Positions 16,782 to 27,700 of a DNA stretch of 64,000 nt are shown here, one piece after another. This DNA comes from Bacteroidales bacterium UBA6229 (GTDB lineage: Bacteria > Bacteroidota > Bacteroidia > Bacteroidales > F082), in NCBI GenBank assembly GCA_002440975.1, contig DJWN01000103.1, forward strand, positions 14,776 to 78,775, read 5' to 3'. The position numbers and the translations under genes were made by a program. Position 1 is the first letter of the stretch. Each line of letters begins with the position of its first letter. A model generated the notes under the pieces. That model ran no database searches and had not been told where the DNA came from. It saw only the letters and a list, made by a program, of their open reading frames with translations.

Positions 16782-19700
16782 ATGAAGCCCACTTATAAGG
16801 AATACAAGCAGCTGGATTTAAAACAAATAGGTGACGAAATCCGCGAATTTTGGGAGAAAGAAAACATCTTTAAAAAAAGCCTCGATTCCCGCCGGGGAAA
16901 TGAAGCCTTTGTATTTTATGAAGGTCCCCCTTCTGCCAACGGTATTCCGGGCATCCATCACGTTATGGCACGTGCCATAAAAGATATTTTTTGTCGCTAT
17001 CAAACCCTTAAAGGAAAATTTGTTGATCGCAAGGCAGGCTGGGATACACATGGCTTGCCGGTTGAAATAGGCGTGGAAAAAAGTCTGGGAATTACTAAAG
17101 AAGACATCGGCAATAAAATCTCAGTAGAAGACTACAACAAAGCCTGTCGCACCGAGGTGATGAAATATAAAGATCAATGGGACGAACTCACCAAAGCAAT
17201 GGGCTATTGGGTTGATCTGGATCATCCTTATATCACCTTCGACAACAAATACATCGAAACGGTTTGGTATCTGCTCTCTAAACTTTATGAGAAAGGTCTG
17301 CTGTACAAAGGATACACGATTCAGCCCTACTCGCCTGCTGCCGGCACCGGCCTCAGCACACACGAGCTAAATCAGCCCGGCTGCTATCGCGATGTAAAAG
17401 ACACTTCTGCTACAGTACAGTTTAAAGTTGTACGCAGCGAAAAAACAAACTTCTTAAAAGCCGATGCTGATATTCCAATCTACTTCCTGGCCTGGACCAC
17501 CACACCCTGGACTTTGCCTTCGAATACAGCACTTGCTGTTGGCCCAAAAATTGACTATCAGCTCATCAAGTCATTTAATCCCTACACTGGCGAACCAGTT
17601 CAGCTGATCATGGCCAAAGAACTTGTAAGTGCCTATTTTGACCCCTCGATGAAAGACACTGAACTGTCAGCTTACAAAACCGGCGACAAAAAGCTTCCAT
17701 TTATCATCCTGGACGAGTTCAAAGGCGAACAGCTCAAAGAAATTCAGTATGAACAGCTTATCCCTTGGATAAAACCGATGGGAGAGGCTTTCAGGGTAAT
17801 AGCGGGCGATTTTGTTACCACCGAAGACGGAACCGGAATTGTGCATATTGCTCCAACCTTTGGTGCTGATGACGATCGCGTTGCCAAACAATCCGGTATC
17901 GTACCGCTTATCCTTTTGGATAAAGAAGGCATCCGCAGACCCATGGTCGATCTTACAGGCCGCTTTTACAGTATTGACGAGCTTGATGAAGATTTCGTAA
18001 AGGAGCATGTAAACACTGCACTTTATACCGAATTTGCCGGAAGGCCGGTAAAAAATGATTACGACAGCAGCCTCTCCGCCGATGCACCCACCCTGGATGT
18101 GGACATAGCCGTGATGCTGAAAAAAGAAAATAAAGCCTTCCGAATCGAAAAGTTTACGCACAGCTATCCGCATTGCTGGCGCACCGATAAGCCCGTTTTG
18201 TACTATCCGCTCGATAGCTGGTTTATTCGCACTACCGCTTTTAAGGAACGGATGCTTCAACTCAACAGCACCATCAACTGGAAACCCAAATCAACCGGAG
18301 AAGGGCGCTTTGGCAACTGGCTCGAAAATCTGGTCGACTGGAACCTTTCACGTTCAAGATTTTGGGGAGTGCCCTTACCAATCTGGACCAGCGAAGATCG
18401 CAGCGAACAACGTATCATTGGCTCTGCTGCCGAACTGAAGGCTGCCATCGACGAAGCCATTGAAGCCGGCTTAATGGAGAGCAACCCCCTGGAAAAATAT
18501 GAAGACGCTGATTTTAGTGCTGAGAATTACGAACGCTTCGACCTGCACCGTCCTTATGTGGACAAAATCGTGCTACTTAGCGAAAGTGGCAAACCTATGT
18601 ACCGCGAACCCGATCTTATCGATGTGTGGTTCGATTCGGGAGCTATGCCCTATGCCCAGCTGCACTATCCTTTTGAAAACAAAGAATTGTTTGAAAAGAA
18701 TTTCCCGGCCGACTTTATTGCCGAAGGAGTAGATCAAACCCGTGGTTGGTTCTTTACACTACATGCCATTGCTGCCATGCTCTTCGATTCGGTTGCTTAC
18801 AAAACTGTCGTTTCAAATGGCCTGGTGCTTGATAAAAACGGCAACAAAATGTCGAAACGACTGGGCAATGCCGTTGACCCCTTCGAAACCATCAACAAAT
18901 ATGGCCCTGATGCCACACGCTGGTACATGATTACCAACGCGCAACCCTGGGACAACCTAAAATTTGACCTTAACGGCCTGGATGAAGTGCGCCGCAAATT
19001 CTTCGGGACGCTTTACAATACTTACGCTTTCTTTGCCCTTTATGCCAATATCGACGGATTCTGTTACAAAGAAGCTGACATCCCTCATCATGAAAGACCC
19101 GAAATTGACCGCTGGATATTGTCTGAGCTTAACTCGCTGATATTGATTGTGGACGAAGCCTTGGAGCAATACGAACCCACACGGGCTGGCAGGGCTATTC
19201 AGGATTTTGTGGATGAGCATCTGAGCAATTGGTATGTGCGTCTTTCGCGCAGAAGATTTTGGAAAGGCCAATATACACACGATAAAATATCGGCTTATCA
19301 AACCCTTTACACCTGTTTGGATGCGGTGGCCAGGCTGATGTCGCCCATCGCGCCTTTCTTCAGCGAGCAGCTTTATCTCGACCTGAATAAGGTAAGTGGA
19401 AAAGATCAACATGAGAGTATTCATCTGACTCAATTTCCTGTTGCCGATTCAACAATGATTGATAAAGCCCTGGAAGAACGCATGCAGATGGCACAGCAGA
19501 TCTCTTCGATGGTGCTTTCGCTACGCAAAAAATCGAATATCAGGGTGAGGCAACCACTTAACAAAATTATGGTACCGGTGCACAATGCCACCATGCAAAA
19601 ACAACTTGAAAAAGTTGCCGATCTGATACTCTCGGAAGTCAATGTGAAAACCATTGAATACCTTGGAGAAGACACCCGTATGCTGGTAAAAAAGATCAAG

Positions 19701-20213
19701 CCCAACTTTAAAAGTCTGGGGCCGAAATACGGTAAGTTGATGAAACAGATTGCCGGAATATTTGCTGGTTTTAGCCAGGAAGATATCCGAAGCTTTGAAA
19801 AAAACAAAGGAACACAACTGCAAATTGACGGGCAGGAAGTTGTATTGGAATTAACTGATGCCGAAATACTTACCGAAGATATCCCGGGCTGGATGGTTAG
19901 CACCCAGGATTTGTTAACCGTGGCACTCGACATCACCATCACACCACAACTGGCCGATGAAGGCTTGGCACGCGAACTAATCAACAGGGTTCAAAACCTG
20001 CGTAAAGATCAAGGACTGGAAGTTACTGATAAGATTATTCTTACGATCGAAAACAATAGTTCGGTCCGTTCAGCCGTTGAACAGTTTAAGGACTATATCT
20101 GTTCAGAGACTTTAGCACTGCTCAAATGGACTGACACAAACGCCGAGGTTCAATTGACAGAAGTTGAACTAATTGATAACATGAACGTTAAACTAAATAT
20201 ACACAAAGCTTAA
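16782..20213 (+). CDS. ileS: Isoleucine--tRNA ligase (IleRS2-like)
   Basis: A 1143-residue class I aminoacyl-tRNA synthetase that charges tRNA-Ile. Signature 1 is in PPSANGIPGIHHVMARA (GIHH at residues 57-60), and KMSKR follows at ~689-693. The large insertion between them is the CP1 editing domain (TTTPWTLPSNTALAV). The length and the G-x-H-H order in place of H-x-G-H match the IleRS2 clade, known for very high mupirocin resistance. The C-terminal cysteine zinc site of type 1 enzymes is not seen. First of a same-strand group ileS, DksA-like, lspA. Confidence 0.96.
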   Translation: MKPTYKEYKQLDLKQIGDEIREFWEKENIFKKSLDSRRGNEAFVFYEGPPSANGIPGIHHVMARAIKDIFCRYQTLKGKFVDRKAGWDTHGLPVEIGVEKSLGITKEDIGNKISVEDYNKACRTEVMKYKDQWDELTKAMGYWVDLDHPYITFDNKYIETVWYLLSKLYEKGLLYKGYTIQPYSPAAGTGLSTHELNQPGCYRDVKDTSATVQFKVVRSEKTNFLKADADIPIYFLAWTTTPWTLPSNTALAVGPKIDYQLIKSFNPYTGEPVQLIMAKELVSAYFDPSMKDTELSAYKTGDKKLPFIILDEFKGEQLKEIQYEQLIPWIKPMGEAFRVIAGDFVTTEDGTGIVHIAPTFGADDDRVAKQSGIVPLILLDKEGIRRPMVDLTGRFYSIDELDEDFVKEHVNTALYTEFAGRPVKNDYDSSLSADAPTLDVDIAVMLKKENKAFRIEKFTHSYPHCWRTDKPVLYYPLDSWFIRTTAFKERMLQLNSTINWKPKSTGEGRFGNWLENLVDWNLSRSRFWGVPLPIWTSEDRSEQRIIGSAAELKAAIDEAIEAGLMESNPLEKYEDADFSAENYERFDLHRPYVDKIVLLSESGKPMYREPDLIDVWFDSGAMPYAQLHYPFENKELFEKNFPADFIAEGVDQTRGWFFTLHAIAAMLFDSVAYKTVVSNGLVLDKNGNKMSKRLGNAVDPFETINKYGPDATRWYMITNAQPWDNLKFDLNGLDEVRRKFFGTLYNTYAFFALYANIDGFCYKEADIPHHERPEIDRWILSELNSLILIVDEALEQYEPTRAGRAIQDFVDEHLSNWYVRLSRRRFWKGQYTHDKISAYQTLYTCLDAVARLMSPIAPFFSEQLYLDLNKVSGKDQHESIHLTQFPVADSTMIDKALEERMQMAQQISSMVLSLRKKSNIRVRQPLNKIMVPVHNATMQKQLEKVADLILSEVNVKTIEYLGEDTRMLVKKIKPNFKSLGPKYGKLMKQIAGIFAGFSQEDIRSFEKNKGTQLQIDGQEVVLELTDAEILTEDIPGWMVSTQDLLTVALDITITPQLADEGLARELINRVQNLRKDQGLEVTDKIILTIENNSSVRSAVEQFKDYICSETLALLKWTDTNAEVQLTEVELIDNMNVKLNIHKA

Positions 20214-20320
20214 CAGCTTTTTTTTGAAAAGATTAAACTAATTCGGAGTATTTACCTTATATTTATACCGGAATAAAACCTTATGCGTAAGGCAGGTAGA
20301 TAACTTAACACTTTATAGTT

Positions 20321-20734
20321 ATGAAAGAGCAAGAGAAAATTCAGAATACAGAATCAAAAAAGAATCGCTATTCTGATGAGGAGCTGGAAGAGTTCAAAGA
20401 TATTATTTTAAGCAAACTCGAAAAAGCAAAAGCCGATTTAAAATTGCTTACCGAAGCAATCTCCACTGGTGATGAGAACGGAACAGATGACACTTCACCT
20501 ACTTTCAAGGTATTAGAAGAAGGCTACCAGGTGCTGTCGAAAGAAGAAAATGGCCGGCTTGCCGCCCGCCAGCAAAAGTTTATCAACAACCTGGAAAATG
20601 CCTTGATACGCATCGAAAACAAAACTTATGGTATCTGCAGGGTTACAGGCAAACTAATTCCTAAAGAACGCTTACGCATTGTGCCCCATGCAACCCTTAG
20701 CATTGAGGCTAAACTGCAACAACCAAGAGCCTGA
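20321..20734 (+). CDS. TraR/DksA-family regulator with degenerate zinc finger
   Basis: A 137-residue protein: acidic helical N-terminus (YSDEELEEFKDIILSKLEKA), a coiled-coil hairpin, then the DksA C-terminal signature TYGICRVTGKLIPKERLRIVPHA. DksA proteins enter the RNA polymerase secondary channel and tune initiation. Only one of the four zinc cysteines remains, as I recall for many Bacteroidota homologues, so the fold is probably kept without metal. It lies between ileS and lspA, an order I recall as recurring in the phylum. Confidence 0.88.
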   Translation: MKEQEKIQNTESKKNRYSDEELEEFKDIILSKLEKAKADLKLLTEAISTGDENGTDDTSPTFKVLEEGYQVLSKEENGRLAARQQKFINNLENALIRIENKTYGICRVTGKLIPKERLRIVPHATLSIEAKLQQPRA

Positions 20735-20828
20735 ATCAAGGAACGCATTGAAAGTAGTCACATTTCAAAATAAAAAACCAGCATCCCTTTTTAAGTCAAA
20801 TTAACAATTTAGATTTAAGAAGGGATAA

Positions 20829-21470
20829 ATGCTTCATGTAAAAAATCATTCCACCTTGAAAAAACCCTTACTCATCGTTTTCCTGGTTTTATTGCTCGAT
20901 CAGGCACTTAAGTTTTACATTAAACTTAGCATGACCATCGGACAGGAGATCCTCATTACCGATTGGTTTATCATTCATTTTACCGAAAACAACGGAATGG
21001 CTTTCGGTTTTGAATTTGCAGGTGAATGGGGCAAACTGGCCTTAAGTATTTTCAGGATACTGGCTGTGATAGCCATCTTTGTTTATTTGGTGATCCTCAG
21101 CCGGAAAAAAACACGTACAGGTGCAATTTTTGGCTTATCGATGATTATGGCAGGTGCTCTGGGCAACATCATCGACAGTGCCTTTTATGGCTTAATTTTC
21201 AGTGCCAGCAGTTATCATACTGTAGCCACTTTTCTTCCCGAAGCAGGGGGGTATGCCAGTTTTTTACACGGAAAAGTGGTTGACATGTTTTATTTTCCGT
21301 TATTGATTCTAAATCAGGCAGAAGCCCCTGCATGGATACCCGATTTTATATTCGGTAATGATGGTTACTTCATCTTTTTCCGGCCTGTTTTCAACATTGC
21401 AGATGCGGCCATCACAACAGGTGTGTTATGGCTCATACTTTTTGAACGCAATTTTTTGAAAGGCCACTGA
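20829..21470 (+). CDS. lspA: Lipoprotein signal peptidase II
   Basis: A 213-residue inner-membrane aspartyl protease that cleaves prolipoprotein signal peptides before the lipidated Cys. Four hydrophobic segments are evident. ENNGMAFGF, GNIIDS and FNIADAAI are the family blocks; the two catalytic Asp residues are the Asp of NIID (about residue 116) and of NIAD (about 192). A loop of ~40 residues between them (YHTVATFLPEAGG..., AEAPAWIPD) is longer than in E. coli, as in other Bacteroidota. The many lipoproteins of this window are its likely substrates. Confidence 0.93.
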   Translation: MLHVKNHSTLKKPLLIVFLVLLLDQALKFYIKLSMTIGQEILITDWFIIHFTENNGMAFGFEFAGEWGKLALSIFRILAVIAIFVYLVILSRKKTRTGAIFGLSMIMAGALGNIIDSAFYGLIFSASSYHTVATFLPEAGGYASFLHGKVVDMFYFPLLILNQAEAPAWIPDFIFGNDGYFIFFRPVFNIADAAITTGVLWLILFERNFLKGH

Positions 21471-21528
21471 TTCAAAAGCTTCATTTTTTGCAAAAAACCA
21501 GCATTTTACCCTATTTAAAACGAATTGA

Positions 21529-23091
<1,563 letters not shown>

Positions 23092-23106
23092 TTCTAAATT
23101 TCTGCT

Positions 23107-23343
23107 ATGAAACTAGAAGTTATCACCCCCGACACCACTTTGTTTGAAGGAGAAGTGGAGCTGGTTCAGCTTCCCGGATTGGATGGATTATTTGAAATAC
23201 TGAATAACCACGCACCTATGATTGCTGCCTTAGGAAAAGGCCGAATCAAGTTTCAGCAAAGCGATCACAAGGATCAGTTCCTGGAAATCAATGGTGGCGT
23301 GCTCGAAGTATTGCACAACAAAGTATTGGTGTTGGCAGAATAA
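23107..23343 (+). CDS. atpC: ATP synthase F1 subunit epsilon (short form)
   Basis: A 78-residue protein covering only the N-terminal beta-sandwich of epsilon (MKLEVITPDTTLFEGEVELVQLPG, FEILNNHAPMIAALGKG). The C-terminal helical hairpin that inhibits ATP hydrolysis in E. coli (139 residues) is missing. Short epsilons are, to my memory, common in Bacteroidota. It lies 15 nt after atpD and ends the operon at a strong hairpin. Confidence 0.92.
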   Translation: MKLEVITPDTTLFEGEVELVQLPGLDGLFEILNNHAPMIAALGKGRIKFQQSDHKDQFLEINGGVLEVLHNKVLVLAE

Positions 23344-23364
23344 TAAATAACGATAGCATACAAA

Positions 23365-23397
23365 AAAGCCGGCTCTGTATTTTACAAGGCCGGCTTT
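23365..23397 (+). terminator. Bidirectional intrinsic terminator between atpC and ferritin
   Basis: Perfect 9-bp arms AAAGCCGGC (23365-23373) and GCCGGCTTT (23389-23397) around a 15-nt loop. T-rich sequence follows on the plus strand, and a run of A before it gives T's on the minus strand. It can end both convergent transcripts. Confidence 0.85.
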
Positions 23398-23421
23398 GTT
23401 CTTCTTAAAAGAGGCTGTTTC

Positions 23422-23937
23422 TTATACAGCTGATGGGCTTGGTGCAGCAGCTGTCATGGCTTCCAGCTCTTTATCAATGTGGAACATACCACCCTTTTGA
23501 TCGCCAACCAGGTTGAGTTTATCCAAAATCGTACTCATGGTGCTTTCTTCTTCTATTTGCTCATTGATATACCATTGCAGGAAATTTCCGGTTGTAAAAT
23601 CTTTCTCTTCCAGCGTGATAGCATACACATCATTGATTGATTCTGTGATGTACTGTTCATGTTTCATCACTTTCTGAAACACATCAACCAGAGAATTATA
23701 GCTGGCTTCGGGTGTTTCCAACGAACCGATAACAGCCTTTCCGCCACGATCATTTACATAATGAACCAGCTTGAGCTGATGCATACGTTCTTCATCTGAC
23801 TGACGATACAAGAAAGCAGCAGCACCCGGATATCCGTTTGCTTCGCACCAGATAGCCATTGCCAAATAAATCCGTGAGGAATGTTCTTCTTTTAAAATTT
23901 GCGCATTCAATGCGTCTTCAACATTTTTCTTTAACAT
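23422..23937 (-). CDS. Ferritin (FtnA-type)
   Basis: A 171-residue four-helix ferritin subunit that stores iron in a 24-mer shell. Ferroxidase ligands are in place: the Glu of LKEEHSS, DEERMH (E-x-x-H pattern) and the INEQIEEES helix. The C-terminal tail AAAPSPSAV is short and Ala/Pro-rich. The frame is open 9 codons further upstream, but the ATG at 23937 (MLKKNVEDALNAQ) matches family starts. It follows atpG by 72 nt on the same strand, so readthrough from the atp operon is possible. Confidence 0.93.
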   Translation of the reverse strand: MLKKNVEDALNAQILKEEHSSRIYLAMAIWCEANGYPGAAAFLYRQSDEERMHQLKLVHYVNDRGGKAVIGSLETPEASYNSLVDVFQKVMKHEQYITESINDVYAITLEEKDFTTGNFLQWYINEQIEEESTMSTILDKLNLVGDQKGGMFHIDKELEAMTAAAPSPSAV

Positions 23938-24009
23938 AGCTTTTGCGTTTTGGTAATTAAACAACTCAACACTCCGCCAGGTTCACACTTATTAATTTAT
24001 TAACCCTTT

Positions 24010-24894
24010 TTAACCATTCAATGCATTGGCACCACCAACAATTTCAAGGATTTCATTTGTGATGGCAGCCTGACGCGCTTTATTATAACTTAATTTCAGA
24101 TCCTTAAGTAGTTCTGTAGCATTATCAGTGGCCTTATGCATCGCCGTCATCCGGGCACCATGTTCGGAGGCAAAGCTGTCGAGCAACATTTTATAAACCT
24201 GAATTTTAAGTGATTTAGGAATTAACTCATCCAAGATCTGATCTTTTCCGGGCTCAAAAATATAATCAAGGCCTTCATGTTGTTTATCATCTTCAAGCTG
24301 AGGCATTTCGACCGGAAGAAACTGTTCGTGAATCAAAAACTGAGTGGCTGCATTTTTGAATTGGTTATACACAAATATGATCTGATCGAATTCGCCTGCC
24401 ATAAAAATGTCCATCAATTCTTGCGCAATGGGAACTACCTCAGTAAAAACAAGGTTATCAAAGACAGCATGATTGGCTTTATAAATGCTGAATTTCCGGC
24501 TTTTAAAAAAATCTTCTCCTTTTTTGCCAATGCAAAATACTTTCAGGTTTCCTGCTTTATGCTGGGCTTCATAGTTTTCGTTGATCAACTTCACAGTTGC
24601 CCTAATCACATTCGTATTGAAAGCACCACACAAGCCGCGATTTGATGTTACAGGCACAAGTAAAATCTTTTCGGCTGGCCTAACCACTGCATACTTATTA
24701 TCGTCGGCCTGCTCCACGCTTCGATTCAAATCCTGCATCAATTCCTGCAGTTTGGCTGCATAAGGCCGCATGGTCGTAATCGCATTTTGAGCGCGGCGTA
24801 ATTTGGAAGCAGCCACCATTTTCATTGCACTGGTGATCTGCTTTGTCGAGTTGACGGACTCAATACGTGTTCTTACTTCTTTTAAATTGGCCAT
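24010..24894 (-). CDS. atpG: ATP synthase F1 subunit gamma
   Basis: A 294-residue rotor shaft subunit. The N-terminal helix NLKEVRTRIESVNSTKQITSAMKMVAASKLRRA and the C-terminal ARMTAMHKATDNATELL with YNKARQAAITNEILEIVGGANAL are classical. The middle is the Rossmann-like globular part. Last ATP synthase gene of the minus-strand operon; the ferritin gene follows. Confidence 0.97.
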   Translation of the reverse strand: MANLKEVRTRIESVNSTKQITSAMKMVAASKLRRAQNAITTMRPYAAKLQELMQDLNRSVEQADDNKYAVVRPAEKILLVPVTSNRGLCGAFNTNVIRATVKLINENYEAQHKAGNLKVFCIGKKGEDFFKSRKFSIYKANHAVFDNLVFTEVVPIAQELMDIFMAGEFDQIIFVYNQFKNAATQFLIHEQFLPVEMPQLEDDKQHEGLDYIFEPGKDQILDELIPKSLKIQVYKMLLDSFASEHGARMTAMHKATDNATELLKDLKLSYNKARQAAITNEILEIVGGANALNG

Positions 24895-24927
24895 CCTTTG
24901 AATGGTTTATTTTTGATGCACAAGAGA

Positions 24928-26511
24928 CTATTTTTCATAAGTGGCAGCAATATCAGTAGCCACTTTACGCAATTTTGCGGTGATTTCGTCGGTATATTTT
25001 CCTGCCTTTAATTCTTTAAGCAGCTCGGCATGATGCTCTTCGAGCTGATGCAGGAAGGTATCCTGAAAGTCATTTACTTTATTAACGGGCACTTTCCTGA
25101 GCAGATTTTGTGTTCCACAGAAAATGATAGCCACCTGATTTTCCACTTTCATTGGAGAATATTGAGGCTGCTTGAGGATCTCCACATTGCGGCGACCTTT
25201 GTCCAGAACTGCCATTGTAGCTGCATCCAGATCGGAACCAAACTTCGAAAAAGCTTCCAGCTCACGAAACTGTGCCTGGTCGAGCTTCAAGGTACCGGCA
25301 ACCTTTTTCATGGATTTAATCTGTGCATTACCTCCCACACGCGATACCGAAATACCCACATTAATTGCTGGCCGAATACCGGCGTTGAACAGATTGGTTT
25401 CGAGGAATATCTGTCCGTCAGTAATCGAAATAACGTTCGTTGGAATATAAGCTGAAACGTCTCCTGCCTGTGTTTCGATAATTGGAAGTGCAGTAAGCGA
25501 GCCACCACCTTTAACCATATGTTTGATGGTTTCGGGCAGGTCGTTCATGTTTTGGGCTATTTCGTCGGAATTGATCACCTTGGCAGCTCGTTCGAGCAGG
25601 CGTGAATGGAGATAAAATACATCACCTGGATAAGCTTCGCGACCCGGAGGACGACGCAACAGCAGTGAAACTTCACGATAAGCTACAGCCTGTTTCGAGA
25701 GGTCATCATAAATCACCAAAGCCGGACGTCCGGTATCGCGGAAAAACTCGCCAATGGCAGCACCGGCAAAAGGTGCATAAAACTGCATGGCAGCCGGGTC
25801 GGATGCCGTTGCCGAAATCACAACGCTATAAGGCATGGCACCATTGTCTTCGAGGGTTTTAACAATCTGTGCCACCGTTGATCCTTTCTGACCAATGGCC
25901 ACATAAATACAATACACCGGTTCGCCTCTGTCGTAAAACTCTTTCTGATTCAGGATGGCATCAATAGCAATTGCTGTTTTACCCGTTTGGCGGTCGCCAA
26001 TGATCAGCTCGCGTTGGCCACGACCAATCGGGATCATGGCATCAATGGCTTTGATACCGGTTTGCAGCGGTTCGTTCACCGGCTGGCGGAAAATTACTCC
26101 GGGAGCCTTGCGTTCGAGCGGCATCTCAAAAGTATCACCAGCAATGTCGCCTTTACCGTCAATAGGTTCGCCCAGTGTATTGATTACGCGACCCAACATG
26201 CCTTCACCCACTTTGAGTGAAGCAATGCGACCAGTGCGTTTTACAGTATCACCTTCATTAATATCTTCGCTGTCGCCCAGAAGTACCACACCAACATTGT
26301 CTTCTTCAAGGTTAAGCACAATGCCCATCAGGCCATTTTTTTCAAATTCAACAAGCTCGCCCGATTCGGCATTTCCCATGCCATAAACACGGGCAATACC
26401 ATCACCGATCTGTAAAACTGAGCCTACTTCTTCCAATACAGCATCGGTTTTGAATCCGGCCAGTTCCTGACGTAGAATTGCTGATACTTCTGCGGGTTTT
26501 ATTGTTGCCAT
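24928..26511 (-). CDS. atpA: ATP synthase F1 subunit alpha
   Basis: A 527-residue non-catalytic nucleotide-binding subunit. P-loop GDRQTGKT at ~172-179, [30 protein letters not shown] in the middle, and the regulatory [11 protein letters not shown] segment. It forms the alpha3beta3 ring with AtpD encoded on the other strand. Spacing to atpH is 18 nt, consistent with one transcript. Confidence 0.98.
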   Translation of the reverse strand: MATIKPAEVSAILRQELAGFKTDAVLEEVGSVLQIGDGIARVYGMGNAESGELVEFEKNGLMGIVLNLEEDNVGVVLLGDSEDINEGDTVKRTGRIASLKVGEGMLGRVINTLGEPIDGKGDIAGDTFEMPLERKAPGVIFRQPVNEPLQTGIKAIDAMIPIGRGQRELIIGDRQTGKTAIAIDAILNQKEFYDRGEPVYCIYVAIGQKGSTVAQIVKTLEDNGAMPYSVVISATASDPAAMQFYAPFAGAAIGEFFRDTGRPALVIYDDLSKQAVAYREVSLLLRRPPGREAYPGDVFYLHSRLLERAAKVINSDEIAQNMNDLPETIKHMVKGGGSLTALPIIETQAGDVSAYIPTNVISITDGQIFLETNLFNAGIRPAINVGISVSRVGGNAQIKSMKKVAGTLKLDQAQFRELEAFSKFGSDLDAATMAVLDKGRRNVEILKQPQYSPMKVENQVAIIFCGTQNLLRKVPVNKVNDFQDTFLHQLEEHHAELLKELKAGKYTDEITAKLRKVATDIAATYEK

Positions 26512-26529
26512 AATTCCGTTATTGTTGCG

Positions 26530-27087
26530 TTAAAATCCTTTTATAAATAAGTTTTTATCAAATTCTTTATGAAGCCTTGAGATGATCTTGCTGATACTGG
26601 CATCGTACTGATAATCCTGCATTCTAAGTTTATATCCTCCAATTATTTCAGGATCAAGTTTTTGTTGCATCTGGATGGTTTTCTGTGTGCGTGCTCCCAT
26701 AATTTGCAACATTTTACGGCTCAAGGTTTCATCAATTGCTGCGGCAGTAGTAATCTCAACGATTGCAATATTTTTGTGATCAAGATAACTTTCATAAAAC
26801 TGTTGGGCAATATCATGCACCTGTTCTTCGCGTCCTTTTCTGATGAGGATATCCAAAAAAGCAAGGCTACGTTTGTCAATTTTTCCTTCGAACACTTTTT
26901 TTACAACAGTTTTCTTACGCACTGGCGGAATCACAGGGCTTGCCATCATGCGTCTGAGTGCTCTGTTTTCGGCCATCACATCCGCCACCAGCTTCATATC
27001 ATCCTTTACCTCCTCGAGCTTTCCGTCCTCAACGGCAAGATCAAAAAGTGCTTTGGCGTATCTTCTTGCCAGTAGTATATTTTTCAT
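26530..27087 (-). CDS. atpH: ATP synthase F1 subunit delta
   Basis: A 185-residue stalk subunit (OSCP type). ARRYAKALFDLAVEDGKLEEV at the N-terminus and the C-terminal IIGGYKLRMQDYQYDASISK match the family. It joins the peripheral stalk b to the top of F1. Between atpF and atpA as in most bacteria. Confidence 0.94.
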   Translation of the reverse strand: MKNILLARRYAKALFDLAVEDGKLEEVKDDMKLVADVMAENRALRRMMASPVIPPVRKKTVVKKVFEGKIDKRSLAFLDILIRKGREEQVHDIAQQFYESYLDHKNIAIVEITTAAAIDETLSRKMLQIMGARTQKTIQMQQKLDPEIIGGYKLRMQDYQYDASISKIISRLHKEFDKNLFIKGF

Positions 27088-27116
27088 CGTATAAAATTGA
27101 TTTTGCTCGTGGCGAA

Positions 27117-27611
27117 TTAGTTCAACTGTTTTTCTTCAATCAGCTTTTCGATATAAGCTTTTTGAACGTCTGGTGATTTCATCTTTTCGCGCAGAACCAT
27201 TTCAGCAATATCAATCGAAATCTCTGCAATTTGATTTTTGATGTCCGTCATGGCTGCTTTGCGCTCATTTTCGATGCGCACTTTGGCATTCTCAACTATC
27301 CGATCGGCTTCATCATTGGCTCTGACACGGGCTTCATCCAGTATTTTATCGCGCAGTTTGCGGGCTTCCATCATCAGCTGATCTCTTTCTTCCTTGGCCT
27401 TTTTGAGCAAGGCCTCATTATCTATTTGCAGCTTTTTCATCTCTTCATGAGCACGATCAGCTGCCTGAAGTGCTTCTTCAATATGTCTTTCGCGGTCTTT
27501 AAGTGCCTGAATAATAATAGGCCAGGCAAACTTCTTCAGGATGAAGAAAACCGCTCCAAAGGCCAGCGTCATCCAGAAAATCAGTCCTAATCCGGGATTT
27601 ACAAGTTCCAT
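27117..27611 (-). CDS. atpF: ATP synthase Fo subunit b
   Basis: A 164-residue protein with one N-terminal transmembrane helix (GLIFWMTLAFGAVFFILKKFAW) followed by a long charged alpha-helical stalk (DRERHIEEALQAADRAHEEMKK and onward). It forms the peripheral stalk as a homodimer. Separated from the upstream atpE by a hairpin (see 27650-27690). Confidence 0.95.
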   Translation of the reverse strand: MELVNPGLGLIFWMTLAFGAVFFILKKFAWPIIIQALKDRERHIEEALQAADRAHEEMKKLQIDNEALLKKAKEERDQLMMEARKLRDKILDEARVRANDEADRIVENAKVRIENERKAAMTDIKNQIAEISIDIAEMVLREKMKSPDVQKAYIEKLIEEKQLN

Positions 27612-27649
27612 AGGTTATTCTTAGTTAAGCATTAATACAACTGATGAAA

Positions 27650-27690
27650 TAAAAACCCGACTTTGTAACCAACCGTTGCAAAGTCGGGTT
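27650..27690 (-). terminator. Strong hairpin with T-tract between atpE and atpF
   Basis: Arms CCCGACTTTG (27656-27665) and CAAAGTCGGG (27679-27688), 10 bp with no mismatch, loop 13 nt. Reading the minus strand, it follows the atpE stop and is followed by TTTTTATTTC, the form of an intrinsic terminator. Because atpF-H-A-G continue on the same strand without an obvious new promoter, it may act as a partial terminator or mRNA stabiliser. Confidence 0.75.
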
Positions 27691-27700
27691 AAAATTGCTG

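Noticed and set aside
17667..18260. 197-codon minus-strand frame inside ileS
   Set aside because: Lies wholly within the strongly supported ileS; composition is that of a reverse-frame shadow.
25955..26386. 143-codon plus-strand frame inside atpA
   Set aside because: Antisense of a conserved part of atpA; Ser/Pro-rich low-complexity translation typical of shadows.
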